Below, piece by piece: positions 42,870 to 52,001 of a stretch of 64,000 nt of DNA (position 1 is the first letter of the stretch; every line of letters starts with the position of its first letter). Position numbers and translations under genes: made by a program. Location of the stretch: the NCBI RefSeq assembly GCF_020687505.1, contig NZ_JAJEQT010000007.1, one strand, 5' to 3'. A model generated the notes under the pieces. It searched no databases. It worked only from the letters and a program-made list of their open reading frames with translations, and was not told where the DNA came from. The stretch comes from Coprococcus_C hominis. GTDB taxonomy: Bacteria; Bacillota; Clostridia; Lachnospirales; Lachnospiraceae.

Positions 42870-43110
42870 AGCCGTTTTCCTCCTGTTCGTTGTTGTCATC
42901 CCCCATACTTCCGGGAACTGTGCCGCCTGACAGCATGGCGCTCAGCTGGGTCGGGGTCATACGCAGGGCGCGCACCATCTGGACGATCTCCAGATTTTCT
43001 GCCTCGGTTTTCTGTGCTTCCAGAGCCTTGAGCTTTTCCTGATGCTCTGCGATCTTCTCGCGGACCTTTGTAATCTCCTGGTCAATGCGTTCAATTTTGT
43101 TCTTTGCCAT
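42859..43110 (-). CDS. DUF4315-family coiled-coil protein
   Basis: An 83-residue protein, mostly one coiled coil (IDQEITKVREKIAEHQEKLK) followed by VRALRMTPTQLSAML, which is diagnostic of DUF4315. It occurs next to DUF4366 in Tn1549-like elements. Its ribosome site AAAGGAG is formed by the last codons of the PP-loop gene. Confidence 0.85.
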   Translation of the reverse strand: MAKNKIERIDQEITKVREKIAEHQEKLKALEAQKTEAENLEIVQMVRALRMTPTQLSAMLSGGTVPGSMGDDNNEQEENGYEE

Positions 43111-43116
43111 ATTAAA

Positions 43117-43839
43117 TTACTCCTTTCCGTAACGCTCTTTCCAAGCATAGTTTCGTCCCAGTCCTTTCACTTTCGTAAGGTTTGGCATAGCACTTTCTTC
43201 TATGGCAATCGCTCTCTGATAAAGGGCCGGATACTGTTGCTTTAAGGCTTCAATTTCTTGCTTTTTCATACTTGGGCAGAAAAAACAGGATGATTTACCC
43301 GGTAACGGTAGATTTTCTCCCCGAATTACCTTGATGCAATCATCCCTGTTCCAATGCCAATCTTCAATAAGCGGATAGCGGTTCTCGTACTTTTTATCCG
43401 CTTCATTGTATTTTCGGGAATGCTCATATCGTTTCCACTCTCCGACATCATATCCGATAAAGCGTGTTACCCGTTCACCACGCTGCCATACTGCACGACA
43501 GGGTGGATAGTTATTACAATACTTTTCCTGTGGTCCAATTTTGTGCTTTTGGGAGCATCGCTTGTATCCATAAGCAATAGAAGGGAGTGTACCAGAACGA
43601 AGGCATTCCATTTCTAATGTCAGGCGATTACCATTGCGATCAACATTTTTTACAACGGTGATCTGCGGCATACTATGTTCTTTCAGCCATTTGTTCATGT
43701 GTTTTATAAATTCATAGGTATGCGGCTGTTCTGCCCCAGTATCAGCAAATGTAATTAAATCCACAGGTATCCCATGTTGATAAAGTCCAATTAAAAGGGC
43801 GGCACTGTTTGTGCCGCCTCCAAAAGAAACAATATTCAT
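43117..43839 (-). CDS. PP-loop ATPase, PAPS-reductase-like
   Basis: A 240-residue protein of the adenine-nucleotide alpha-hydrolase superfamily. The PP-loop is NIVSFGGGTNSAALLIGLY, followed by ITFADTGAEQPHTYEF. Four cysteines in two groups (KRCSQKHK...YCNNYPPC and SSCFFCPSMKK) could hold an iron-sulfur cluster or zinc. It resembles phage and element-borne 'PAPS reductase' proteins and DndC-like enzymes. Substrate sulfate reduction is unlikely here; nucleic-acid thiolation or modification is possible. It lies seamlessly inside the transfer operon, between the CHAP hydrolase and DUF4315, a place where most relatives have no such gene. Confidence 0.75.
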   Translation of the reverse strand: MNIVSFGGGTNSAALLIGLYQHGIPVDLITFADTGAEQPHTYEFIKHMNKWLKEHSMPQITVVKNVDRNGNRLTLEMECLRSGTLPSIAYGYKRCSQKHKIGPQEKYCNNYPPCRAVWQRGERVTRFIGYDVGEWKRYEHSRKYNEADKKYENRYPLIEDWHWNRDDCIKVIRGENLPLPGKSSCFFCPSMKKQEIEALKQQYPALYQRAIAIEESAMPNLTKVKGLGRNYAWKERYGKE

Positions 43840-43858
43840 TTTTCCCTTTCTGAAAATT

Positions 43859-45595
43859 TCACCAATTCATTAAGCCATAACCCTTGATACTCTGATAATT
43901 CAGGTCATAACTCTTGATCTTGCAGGCATCGCCGGAATTTCCCTCCACGGTATAAACACGGCTGCCATCGGTTCCAATGACAATTCCCACATGGTCAGCA
44001 GTACCGTCCAAATCCCAATCGAAGAAAATGGCATCACCGGGGGCAATGTTCTCATATCCCCTTGCACCCCATTGTCCGCGGGACTGGAACCAGGGAACCC
44101 CCTCCCACTCACAGCCTGCAAAACGCGGTTCGCTTTTTCCAGCCTGGTTGTAGCACCAGGATACGAAGCAGGCGCACCATTCCACCCGGCTGTTAAAACC
44201 GTACCAGCTCCAGTAGGGATAACCGCCCACATTGCCCACCTGACTTTTCGCCAGCTCCACCAGTTCAGGGTTGCCGGGGCGTGTGCCGTTAATGAACTGC
44301 ACACCGGACAAATCTTCAGAGCCGCTGGTATCAGGAGAACCACCGCCAAACAGCAGCGGCTTATTGCCCAGCGTCTGACGATAAACCTGATACATCTCCA
44401 TCTGCTCTGTGGTCAGTAGCTCCGACGCCACAGCGGAAATGGGCTTGCTGGTGAGTTTCACATTCAGAATGTAATACTCATAGGGGACTTCTTCTGATGT
44501 GGTCTCGCCGGTCTCCGGGTCGGTGGAGGTCTCCGTGCGGTAGCGGATCTCCACTTCCTCGGTAAGTGTCAGCTGATACTGTGCTGCAAACACACGCGCC
44601 AGCTCTGCCTGAGCGCCTTGACGGGTATATCCCTGCAAGACGGCAGATAGAAATGCCGCCAGCTCATGAGGGTCATGACCGATCATATCCAGGTCATACC
44701 GATACTCGTCATACCCTGGGTGACTGTTTTCAATATTGTCGATCTCTGCCTGCAACTGCGCTTCTTTCGCTGCATAGTCCGCTTCCACTGCCAGCATTTC
44801 CGGGTCATCTGACGGATAGGTGGTGCCGGAGAGAACGGAACCAATGCTCTGTGCCATCATGGAACAGGAGGACATGGTATTCATCAGCAGACAAACGATG
44901 AGAAACAACGCCCCTGCGATCAGAAAACCTTTCTTGTGCCGCATAACGAATGCCCCTGCCTGCTGTGCCTTTTCTTTTACCGTTCTTGCGGCTTTTCCGG
45001 TTTTGGAAGCAGCCTGGGCGGTATTTCCGGCAGTCTGTCCGGCGTGTTTGGCGGCGGCATATTGCTTTTTAATGGCCTGCTTTTGCTGCCAGCGGGAAAG
45101 AGGATTGCTGGCAAACTGAGGATTTTCCTGCAAAGATTTCTGATACAGGGCATTTACATTTGCCTTTTCCAGTTGGCGCTCTGCCTGGGCTGCTTTGCGG
45201 TATGGCTTCAGCTTGTGGCTGCGATAGCCCTCCCGCACCAGATAAGCGCCGGTCTCCACCGCCTCCTCGGACTTGTGGGCGCTTTCCACGCCCACATTGT
45301 CCTGTTCTGTTTCCCGAATCTCTTTGTGGAGCTTGCCCGCAACCAGATAGACGGGAGCTTCCTTGACCCCTTGAGAAAGTTTGGAGGGTGGCTTTTTCTT
45401 GTCCTCAAAGGTCAGCTTCGAGGTCTTTTTTCCGGTATCCGGGTCAATGACTGTCTGCCTGACCTTTTTCTTTGGGATATTGGCCTGCGCCTTATCTGCT
45501 CTGACCGCAGCTTTCTCCGCTTTGCGGATCGGCTTTTCCAGTGCAGGGTCAGAGCGTTCCTCATCGGTAAAGCGCAGACGCGGTTCCTTATTCAA
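43859..45595 (-). CDS. Cell-wall hydrolase with CHAP domain (CD1108-type mobile-element protein)
   Basis: A 578-residue membrane-anchored hydrolase: a long basic cytoplasmic N-terminus (about 200 residues), one membrane helix (GFLIAGALFLIVCLLMNTM, about residues 222-240), an extracytoplasmic linker with a lysozyme-poor region, and a C-terminal CHAP domain with catalytic Cys in VEWCACFVSWCYNQ and His in GTADHVGIVIG. The start is TTG at 45,595, overlapping the upstream stop by 8 bp, with GGGAG before it. It would open peptidoglycan for the mating channel, the role of VirB1/Orf14-type proteins. Confidence 0.93.
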   Translation of the reverse strand: MNKEPRLRFTDEERSDPALEKPIRKAEKAAVRADKAQANIPKKKVRQTVIDPDTGKKTSKLTFEDKKKPPSKLSQGVKEAPVYLVAGKLHKEIRETEQDNVGVESAHKSEEAVETGAYLVREGYRSHKLKPYRKAAQAERQLEKANVNALYQKSLQENPQFASNPLSRWQQKQAIKKQYAAAKHAGQTAGNTAQAASKTGKAARTVKEKAQQAGAFVMRHKKGFLIAGALFLIVCLLMNTMSSCSMMAQSIGSVLSGTTYPSDDPEMLAVEADYAAKEAQLQAEIDNIENSHPGYDEYRYDLDMIGHDPHELAAFLSAVLQGYTRQGAQAELARVFAAQYQLTLTEEVEIRYRTETSTDPETGETTSEEVPYEYYILNVKLTSKPISAVASELLTTEQMEMYQVYRQTLGNKPLLFGGGSPDTSGSEDLSGVQFINGTRPGNPELVELAKSQVGNVGGYPYWSWYGFNSRVEWCACFVSWCYNQAGKSEPRFAGCEWEGVPWFQSRGQWGARGYENIAPGDAIFFDWDLDGTADHVGIVIGTDGSRVYTVEGNSGDACKIKSYDLNYQSIKGYGLMNW

Positions 45596-45971
45596 ACCAT
45601 TCTCCCAGCATGAGGGAGGACATCATGTAGTGCAGCTCTGCATAAATGGCCATCCCCACAGGATCTTTGAACATACAGCCGGACAGATAGGCATAAAACT
45701 GTGCCACCACATCGGACAGGATCTTCGCCTCTGTTCCTTCCAGAACCAGACCGCCCATGCCTTCCTTAGCACGAATGGCGCTCCAGACCTCTGCCAGACG
45801 GATCAGGCCCACCTGACCGGTCTCATTCAGTTCGGCTGCCTGATCTGCCGCCGTGCGGCACTCACTTACCGCATCAGCCATGACCGTGAGCAGCTGGCTG
45901 CGCTGGGCATTTACCGCCCTGTCAAAAAACATCAGCGGGTTTTGATTCAAAATGTTGGGGTTCATCATCAT
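45588..45971 (-). CDS. Conserved ICE protein (possibly DUF3851)
   Basis: A 127-residue mostly helical protein (NQNPLMFFDRAVNAQRSQLL, LSGCMFKDPVGMAIYAE). It starts at one of three consecutive ATGs after GGAGG, overlapping the virB4 stop, and ends overlapping the hydrolase start. The tight coupling between VirB4 and the hydrolase suggests a role in the same channel. Family name is from memory and uncertain. Confidence 0.65.
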   Translation of the reverse strand: MMMNPNILNQNPLMFFDRAVNAQRSQLLTVMADAVSECRTAADQAAELNETGQVGLIRLAEVWSAIRAKEGMGGLVLEGTEAKILSDVVAQFYAYLSGCMFKDPVGMAIYAELHYMMSSLMLGEWFE

Positions 45972-46258
45972 TCATCCTCCTTTTTCAGTTCTTGAGGTTT
46001 GGTGGTCATAATGCGGTAAAGCTCGGTATTCTTCGGGAAGTGATCCACGAAAGGCAGAATCGTGGAGCCATAAAACAGCAGTCCCTCGCCTTCACCGGAG
46101 TGTGTCACATAGCTAAGCTGGTGTGTGGAAATGCCCAGCTGCTTGGCAAGGATCTGACGGTCTCCACCTGCCTGGTTGAGCATATACACGAAGTCGGAGT
46201 TTTCAAAGATGTTCTCAACCTCGCGTGAAGAAAGCAGATCTTTCACATTTTGGGTAAT
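45968..46258 (-). CDS. VirB4-like ATPase, exon 2
   Basis: The frame resumes ITQNVKDLLSSREVENIF and runs for 96 residues through YMLNQAGGDRQILAKQLGIS and LLFYGSTILPFVDHFPKNTE to the stop. This is exactly the missing C-terminal end of the ATPase that breaks off after GGIPTG in exon 1. The two exons join in phase 0 to make an 821-residue VirB4. The frame extends a little upstream into the insertion, but that part has no similarity to VirB4. The exon includes the region just after Walker B needed for ATPase function, so the unspliced product should be inactive. Confidence 0.9.
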   Translation of the reverse strand: MTQNVKDLLSSREVENIFENSDFVYMLNQAGGDRQILAKQLGISTHQLSYVTHSGEGEGLLFYGSTILPFVDHFPKNTELYRIMTTKPQELKKEDE

Positions 46259-46597
46259 CTGATTGTTATTAACAGATGGCTTTTTATCCATCTCTCTGGG
46301 GCTTTCGCCCATTTTCATCGGCGTGTCATTTCACGCCCAGCATAGCATATCTTTTTGCCACGGATCATACCGTACCGGCTGGTAATGCGGCCTCGTGGAG
46401 CTGTTATATTCTGCTCAAAGCAGGGTCAAGCTCTATGCGTTGCGTGTGACTGTCCTTTTACAGACAGCCTTCCACTCGGATTAGGGCGCTACCCCTTTCC
46501 CGATTTCTTCCGCATTGATAATTCTGACCTACTTGCCGGTTTCAGTCAGAACGGCGAAGTCTGCACTTTAAGCGGCTAACAAGTTGCAGACCCAATC
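46259..46597 (-). ncRNA. Probable ORF-less group I intron in virB4 (339 nt)
   Basis: A 339-nt insertion separates the two in-frame virB4 exons, with U before the 5' boundary (GGT|GATTGG) and G as last base (AATCAG|ATTACC), as in group I introns. Helices follow the canonical order: P3 GGUCAG (46,524-46,529); P4/P5 AUCGGGAAAGGGG...GCCCUAAUCCGA (46,475-46,504); a P6/P6a stem GGCUGUC/GACAGUC; P7 GCAUAG (46,433-46,438); P3' UUGACC (46,424-46,429); P8 CUGCUUUGAGCAG (46,411-46,423); P7' CUAUGC (46,340-46,345) preceded by AAGAUAU; P9 GGCGUG/CACGCC (46,320-46,337). The P3/P7 pseudoknot is therefore present. I could not find a convincing P1 guide sequence. No endonuclease ORF. Confidence 0.75.
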
Positions 46598-48772
46598 ACC
46601 AGTGGGAATACCGCCCCATTTACGGAATCGCTTCCAGATTTCCACCGTATAGGCGGCGGTCTGTTCCTCCTTCAAAAGCAGGTGCATCTCGTCGATGTAG
46701 TAACGGGTGGACTTGTGGGCGGCACGGTTGATGGTAACGCGGTTCCACACCTGATCCTGAACTACCAGCATACCGATTTTCTTGAGCTGCTTGCCCAGTT
46801 CCTTGATGTCATAGCAGACAATGCGGTTATTGATGTCCACATTGCTCTGGTGGTTGAACACATTGAGGGAGCCGGTTACATAGATTTCAAGGGCCGTAGC
46901 GATATACTGGGCTTCCTTTTCCTCCTGTTCCCGGAGCAGGTTATACAGATCCTCCAGAACCGGCATATTCTCCGGGCGCGGGTCATTCAGGTAAGTCTGA
47001 TAAACCAGGCGCACACAGCGGTCGATGATGGTTTTTTGCACCGGCTGCAAGCCTTCCTTACCGCCCACGATCAGCTCACACAAGCTGAGAATAAAGTCAG
47101 ACTTGAGGGACAGCGGGCTTTCATCATCCGAGTAGTCCAGATTCAGGTCCATCGGATTGATATAGTTGGTGGAGGTAGGCGAGATCTTGATGACCTGCCC
47201 ATGCAGACGCTCCACCAGAGGTGCGTACTCAGCTTCCGGGTCACAGATGATGACATCATCACTGGTAAGCAAAAAACAGTTTGCAATCTCACGCTTGGCG
47301 CTGAAGGACTTACCGGAACCCGGCGTACCCAGAATCAGACCGTTTGGGTTTTTCAGCAGCTTTCTGTCCACCATGATGAGGTTGTTGGACAGGGCGTTGA
47401 TGCCGTAATACAGCGCTTCTTTCCCGTTCTGGAACAGCTCCTGGGTGGTAAACGGCACGAAGATAGCCGTGGAACTGGTGGTCAGCCCCCGCTGGATCTC
47501 AATCTGGTTGAGTCCCAGAGGCAGACAGCTCATCAGCCCTTCTTCCTGCTGGAAATCCAATCTGGTCAGCTGGCAGTTATACTTCTGGGCAATAGAGCCT
47601 GCCTGAAAGATGTTGTTGCCAAGCTGCCGGGGATTGTCTGCTGTATTCAGCACCAGAAAGGTCAAAAGGAACATTCTCTCGTTTCGGCTCTGCAAATCCT
47701 GCAACAGCTTTTTCGCTTCACTGCCGTAGGTGGCAAGGTCAGAGGGAATGATGTCCATGTCGTATCCGGCACGGACTGCTTTTTTCTGTTCCTCGATCTT
47801 ACTGCGGTCCAGGTCGGTAATCTTACGCTTTACCGTTTTGATGGCTTTTACTTGATCCACCGACTGAATGTGCATACTCACAATGAGCGAGCTTTCCATA
47901 TCCAGAAAATCAGCCAGCAGACGGTCATTCAGCTCTGGGGCTAAAATCTGCAAAAAAGAAACAGCCCCGTATTTCTTTCCCATACGGAACTGCTTGCCGG
48001 TGCGGAACTCAAAGGAGCTTGGTGCGATGAAGTCCTTGGTAGATAGGCCGGAAGGAGCCAGCCAGTCCCATTCAAACTGAAACGGGCGCTGTTCATCCAT
48101 GTGGAATACTGCATGAAGCTGGGAAAGCCTTTCCTTACCGTCCAGTGTTCTGGCGGCTACGCCAAGACGCTTGAAGTTATTGAGTATATCGGTCTCAATA
48201 CGCTCCAGACGGGGCTTGGCAGCTTTGATGCTGTCAGCGTCGATACCAAAGGTCAGGTATTTGGTCTTGATGAGACCGTTGTTACCTCTGGCCAGCTGAT
48301 TTTGCAGCATTGTGGTGTATTCCTCGCGGATACTGTCAAAGGCGTCCCTCTGGGGCGGGATGGAAATGGAGTTAGCAAAGGTCTCCTCCGATGCCGCAAG
48401 GTTCAAAAAAGACAGCTGGAAATGAATCGAGCTGTCAAAATAATTGAGGAAATCACACCACCCCTCAAAGATTGCCGTCTTATCTTCGTTTTGGGAGAGC
48501 TGATAGTTGATGTCCTGAAACTGGATGGTCTTTGTGTAGTGGCTGTCCGATACGCGGCAGATTCCGTCCGGCCACATCCGTTCATAAGGGATACTGTCCT
48601 GCGCAGATTTTCCTTTTTTGTCCGTGCGGTTAGCGCGGGCAATGGCCGCTTCGATCTGCTTCTTATCGGCGCGGGACAGCTTTTTCTTTGTCTTTACCGG
48701 CTGCACAGTTTTTTCCTCGGTTTTTCCGAACATCCGATGCAACCATTTTTTTATTGCGGTGAACAATGTCAT
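46598..48772 (-). CDS. VirB4-like ATPase, exon 1
   Basis: 725 codons of the conjugation ATPase. Walker A is ILGTPGSGKSFSAKREI (about residue 450), Walker B/ATP-binding is in TRYYIDEMHLLLK (about 700), and the exon ends at RKWGGIPTG, where homologues continue (L/I)TQNV. ATG at 48,772 follows AAGGAGG closely. The gene overlaps the PrgI gene by about 110 bp, as is normal for this family. Unspliced, the frame reads ten codons into the insertion (DWVCNLLAA) and stops. VirB4 powers assembly of the type IV secretion channel at the inner face of the membrane. Confidence 0.93.
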
Positions 48773-49118
48773 ACACCTCCTTATCAAGCATTTCCTGCCG
48801 CTTTAATACGGCATAAAAGTTGTTGGTCTGGTAAGGTCGCTGCTTTGGACGGATCACAGCTACTTTGAGAATGTTGCCGACGATCTTTTCCAGGGGCTGT
48901 CCATGCTTTTCATACATTGCCAGCAGGAAGAAGGGCATCATGACCAGCATCATACACATGGCGGCCATGCTGTTTCCCGCAGGCTCACGGAGCAAAAAGA
49001 ACAGCGGTACGCCTACAAGCGCCCCGGCGGTAAAGCAGACCAGCTGCCTTCGGGTCAGATTGAACATGACCTTGGTTTTGACTTTGGTTAAATCTTTGGG
49101 TACGGGTACATAAGCCAA
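48663..49118 (-). CDS. prgI: PrgI-family (VirB3-like) membrane protein
   Basis: A 151-residue protein with two membrane helices (RRQLVCFTAGALVGVPLFFL and AAMCMMLVMMPFFLLAMY) and the YEKHGQPLEKI.....V.RPKQRPYQTNNFY stretch, split here to stay short, which is typical of PrgI. The start is probably TTG at 49,118 (MAYVPVPKDLTKVK), 7 nt after GGAGG. It lies between the VirB6-like and VirB4 genes, the order found in Gram-positive type IV secretion systems. Confidence 0.9.
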   Translation of the reverse strand: MAYVPVPKDLTKVKTKVMFNLTRRQLVCFTAGALVGVPLFFLLREPAGNSMAAMCMMLVMMPFFLLAMYEKHGQPLEKIVGNILKVAVIRPKQRPYQTNNFYAVLKRQEMLDKEVYDIVHRNKKMVASDVRKNRGKNCAAGKDKEKAVPRR

Positions 49119-49138
49119 TGTGGAAACCTCCTTCCGGT

Positions 49139-49413
49139 TTAATGCGCCTGAAAGACTGCTTTTGCGAGACTGCCGGTTTTGAACAGCGTAAAGCACAGCA
49201 GTACGGTGTAGCCCACGCAGCTCCAGATCGCCATGATGATGTCATCTTCCAGAGCGATGTTCTGCACCAGCACAGCATAAATTGCCACGCAGACGATGAT
49301 GAGAAACGCCTGAAAGCCCAGCGCCAGCAGGGAGCGGAGGTAGTTCTGCCCCATACCGCCCCATTCCTTGCCCATCATCGCTGCCATCGGAAGCGGCGCA
49401 ACGGATGTGACAA
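49139..49413 (-). CDS. VirB6/TrbL-like channel protein, exon 2
   Basis: 91 codons including the stop. The exon resumes LVTSVAPLPMAAMMGKEWGG and carries two more membrane helices (LALGFQAFLIIVCVAIYAVL and IWSCVGYTVLLCFTLF) before ending FKTGSLAKAVFQAH. Joined to exon 1 (52,002-52,596) in phase it completes a 289-residue polytopic protein. The join falls within codon Leu after GRMIEIY. An in-frame stretch upstream of this exon (ARHRVLT) belongs to the intron 3' end, not to the protein. Confidence 0.88.
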
Positions 49414-52001
49414 GTAGGGTAAGAACCCGGTGCCTTGCCATATTGCTATGGCAGGTTTCCGAGAACTTCCCTCCGAACCGGACTTACACCTCTCGATGTA
49501 TCCGGCTCTCCAGATGTCAGTCTAACTTTCCAGCGTGTAACTTATCGTGACAGTAGACGCAGAGTGCCATTGTCTTACGCTTACGCCCAATCATGGCGAT
49601 TTCCCATTGTTTTCTGCCACTTAAATCTTTGAGTTTTCGTATATGGTGTATTTCAAGCGGCACATTCTCTGCGCCACACCACTCACACCTGTTTGCTTGC
49701 AGTCTTTTTATAAGGCTATTACGCCCATAATTCTCAAAAATTCTTGCTACTATATCAGGATTTCCGCTTTCTACTTTAGTGTCCCGGCGGAACCCATTAT
49801 TGTAAAACAATACCTTTCCGACCTTGCCGTTTTTCTTCGGATATTCCACAACAAAATCTTTTCCTTGACGGTACTTGCGGATAATTCTGCTGATTCGTGT
49901 CCGATATTTTCCAGCAAAGGTTTTGAGCATACTGTATCTCATTACATAGTAGAAGTTATTGAGTACAGACACGTTGTTTGCAAGTCGGTAGTAGTTATAC
50001 AATCCACGAATTTCTGCGTTGTACTGGTTTAGGATTTCCAAATCGTCCAAGTGCAACAGGCGAGTGCGCCGGACAGGTTCCCAAACCTCTTTGTTTCCAT
50101 TTTGTTTGTCGTATTTAATCTTGAGGGCATTGTAGGAGAACAGTCGTTTTACCCACTTATCATGGGGAACATAAAGTAAGACTTTTCCATTGTTTACCCG
50201 TCTGGTAGCCCCGGTTTTGGTCTTTTTGTTGTGTTCGCCTTTGGCGATTGTGACCTCATATCCCAAGAACTTCGCAGCGTCGTGTCCATGAGTAATCAAT
50301 GTCTTTTCCTCGGACATTTCCAGATGGAGTTTGTCCCGGATAAAGCAGCCTACATCTTGTTTAATCTGTTCTGCGTCCTCTTTGCTGCCGATAACTCCGA
50401 TTAAGAAATCATCGGCGTATCGGATATAGCAAAGCCGTTTATAGCTATCGTCCATCTGGTCGCTATACGGCATAGATTTCAGACTACGCCGCAGTTCCCG
50501 GATTTCTGCACTTAGACCTTCTTTTTCTTCCTCGCTCATTTTAGAGAGATTTCTTTTAAGCCTTTGTTCTTTCCCCCGGCAGACATCCAGCTTCTTCTTG
50601 AACGCAGGATTGATTTTACGGCGGTTTCCGCAGTTGAATTTCTCTGCATACTCTGCCATATAACTGTCCAGTTCGTTCATATAGATGTTTGCAAGGATAG
50701 GGCTGATGATGGAGCCTTGCGGAGTGCCGGAATAAGTATTGTGATAATTCCAATCCTCCATATATCCGGCTTTCAAGAACTTCCAGAGCAGACCGATGAA
50801 ATGTTCGTCTGCAATCCGCTTTCGCAAAATAGCAATCAACACATGATGGTCTACGTTGTCAAAACAGCCCTTTATATCTCCCTCAACGAACCACTTTGTC
50901 CCCGTAAAATATTTCTGCACATATTTGAGTGCCGTATGACAGCTTCTGTTTATACGGAAACCGTGGGAATAGTCGCTAAAGGTTGGCTCATAAATACTCT
51001 CTAAGATGAGCCGCACCACCTCCTGTGTCAGTTTATCGTCGAATGACGGTATTCCCAGAGGACGCATTTTCCCATTGGATTTCGGGATATACGTTCTCCT
51101 TGCCGGGTTAGGCTGATAACTAAAATCCCGCATCTTTTCAATGAGGGCGTTTATCCTTGCCATTCCCATTCCGTCAATGGTTTTGCCGTCTGTTCCGGCT
51201 GTCATGTTGCCTGGTTTCGCCTGTATCCGCTGATATGCCAGCAGATAGAATTGTGGATTGTACAGGTTGCGGTATAACCGCTCGTACTTGTAACTCTTGT
51301 TACACGCCTTGGATTTTAGGCTTTCCAACACATTTTCAGGACTTCTCATAATGCCTCACGCACCTTTCCTTTTTATGAATTGGTTGACATCCTGCCTCCC
51401 TTCGCCATGTAGACGGCTTTCCCGCCCTCAGACTACTACGGAGGCTCCGTTGCCATGCCGGATATTCAGCGTCATCTTTCTTGGGTTTTTACCCCTTGAA
51501 ATTTATCGCCTTGCGGCATTACGCATAGCCGGATAGTTCCGGCGTTCCGGTTTAGGCAATCTCCAGTTAGACACTTTGGGAAAAGCGTATTGTGATGTCG
51601 GTAGTGGGTTTTCGTCCTTTTCCGCTTACTGCGGCTGGCTGTCATAAGTATCGTGCGGTCTGTGTTTACCTGTCACATTCCGCTATGACATACGGCGAAT
51701 ACAACCATCCTGCGCCGCCGGGTCGAGTATCCCGCCTCGGACTGCCCTTAAAGCAGTTTAGCCTTGCTCCTCATTCACAATGTTGCGTCTTGCCGCTCAG
51801 TCGTGGGTAGATGGTTTTCCCAACTTGCGATTTTTCCGATACGCTATTGTCCCCCTTGTGGTTTCCCTCCGGGGTAAATCGGATGACGCTAAAGTGACGC
51901 TTTTCACGTCTTTGATACTTTTCTTTACCGGCTTGCTAAAGCCGGGTTCCCAAAATGCCCGCACACCGCCTTTGGATGAAAAGCGGCGCTTCTGGACGCG
52001 C
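49414..52001 (-). mobile_element. Group II intron inserted in the VirB6-like gene
   Basis: A 2588-nt group II intron. Rejoining the exons in frame puts the 5' end at GCGCGTCCAG (52,001), a departure from the usual GUGYG. The 3' end is CTTACCCTAC (49,414). Domain V is the 34-nt hairpin GAGCCG...GTCCGGTTC at 49,475-49,508, followed by a domain VI stem CCTGCCATA/TATGGCAAGG. Domains I-III occupy about 51,350-52,001, and the reverse transcriptase lies in domain IV. It is clearly different in sequence from the intron in the relaxase gene, so the two were acquired independently. Confidence 0.9.
49517..51349 (-). CDS. Group II intron-encoded reverse transcriptase/maturase
   Basis: A 610-residue intron protein. 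The reverse transcriptase carries YSGTPQGSIISPILANIY and the catalytic CYIRYADDFLIGVIG. A maturase domain X follows, then an HNH endonuclease with CEWCG, EIHHIRKLKDLSGRK and CVYCHDKLH. All catalytic residues are present. It is more distant from LtrA than the protein at 19,880-21,682 (different N-terminus MRSPENVLESLKSKACNKS) and should be specific for its own intron RNA. Confidence 0.96.
   Translation of the reverse strand: MRSPENVLESLKSKACNKSYKYERLYRNLYNPQFYLLAYQRIQAKPGNMTAGTDGKTIDGMGMARINALIEKMRDFSYQPNPARRTYIPKSNGKMRPLGIPSFDDKLTQEVVRLILESIYEPTFSDYSHGFRINRSCHTALKYVQKYFTGTKWFVEGDIKGCFDNVDHHVLIAILRKRIADEHFIGLLWKFLKAGYMEDWNYHNTYSGTPQGSIISPILANIYMNELDSYMAEYAEKFNCGNRRKINPAFKKKLDVCRGKEQRLKRNLSKMSEEEKEGLSAEIRELRRSLKSMPYSDQMDDSYKRLCYIRYADDFLIGVIGSKEDAEQIKQDVGCFIRDKLHLEMSEEKTLITHGHDAAKFLGYEVTIAKGEHNKKTKTGATRRVNNGKVLLYVPHDKWVKRLFSYNALKIKYDKQNGNKEVWEPVRRTRLLHLDDLEILNQYNAEIRGLYNYYRLANNVSVLNNFYYVMRYSMLKTFAGKYRTRISRIIRKYRQGKDFVVEYPKKNGKVGKVLFYNNGFRRDTKVESGNPDIVARIFENYGRNSLIKRLQANRCEWCGAENVPLEIHHIRKLKDLSGRKQWEIAMIGRKRKTMALCVYCHDKLHAGKLD

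Noticed and set aside
46682..47944. 420-codon plus-strand frame opposite virB4
   Set aside because: Antisense shadow of a strongly conserved ATPase; no recognisable protein features.
45968..48772. virB4 as a frameshifted or deletion pseudogene
   Set aside because: Both parts are intact, in phase and separated by a compact structured insertion with group I intron features, which fits splicing better than decay.
51357..52000. Short plus-strand frames in the 5' part of the second group II intron
   Set aside because: The region corresponds to the structured RNA domains I-III of the intron; the frames show no protein features.
51925..52001. C-terminal extension RASRSAAFH of the VirB6-like frame as real protein
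   Set aside because: The exons rejoin cleanly if this part is intron; the family continues with LVTSVAP, found at the start of exon 2.
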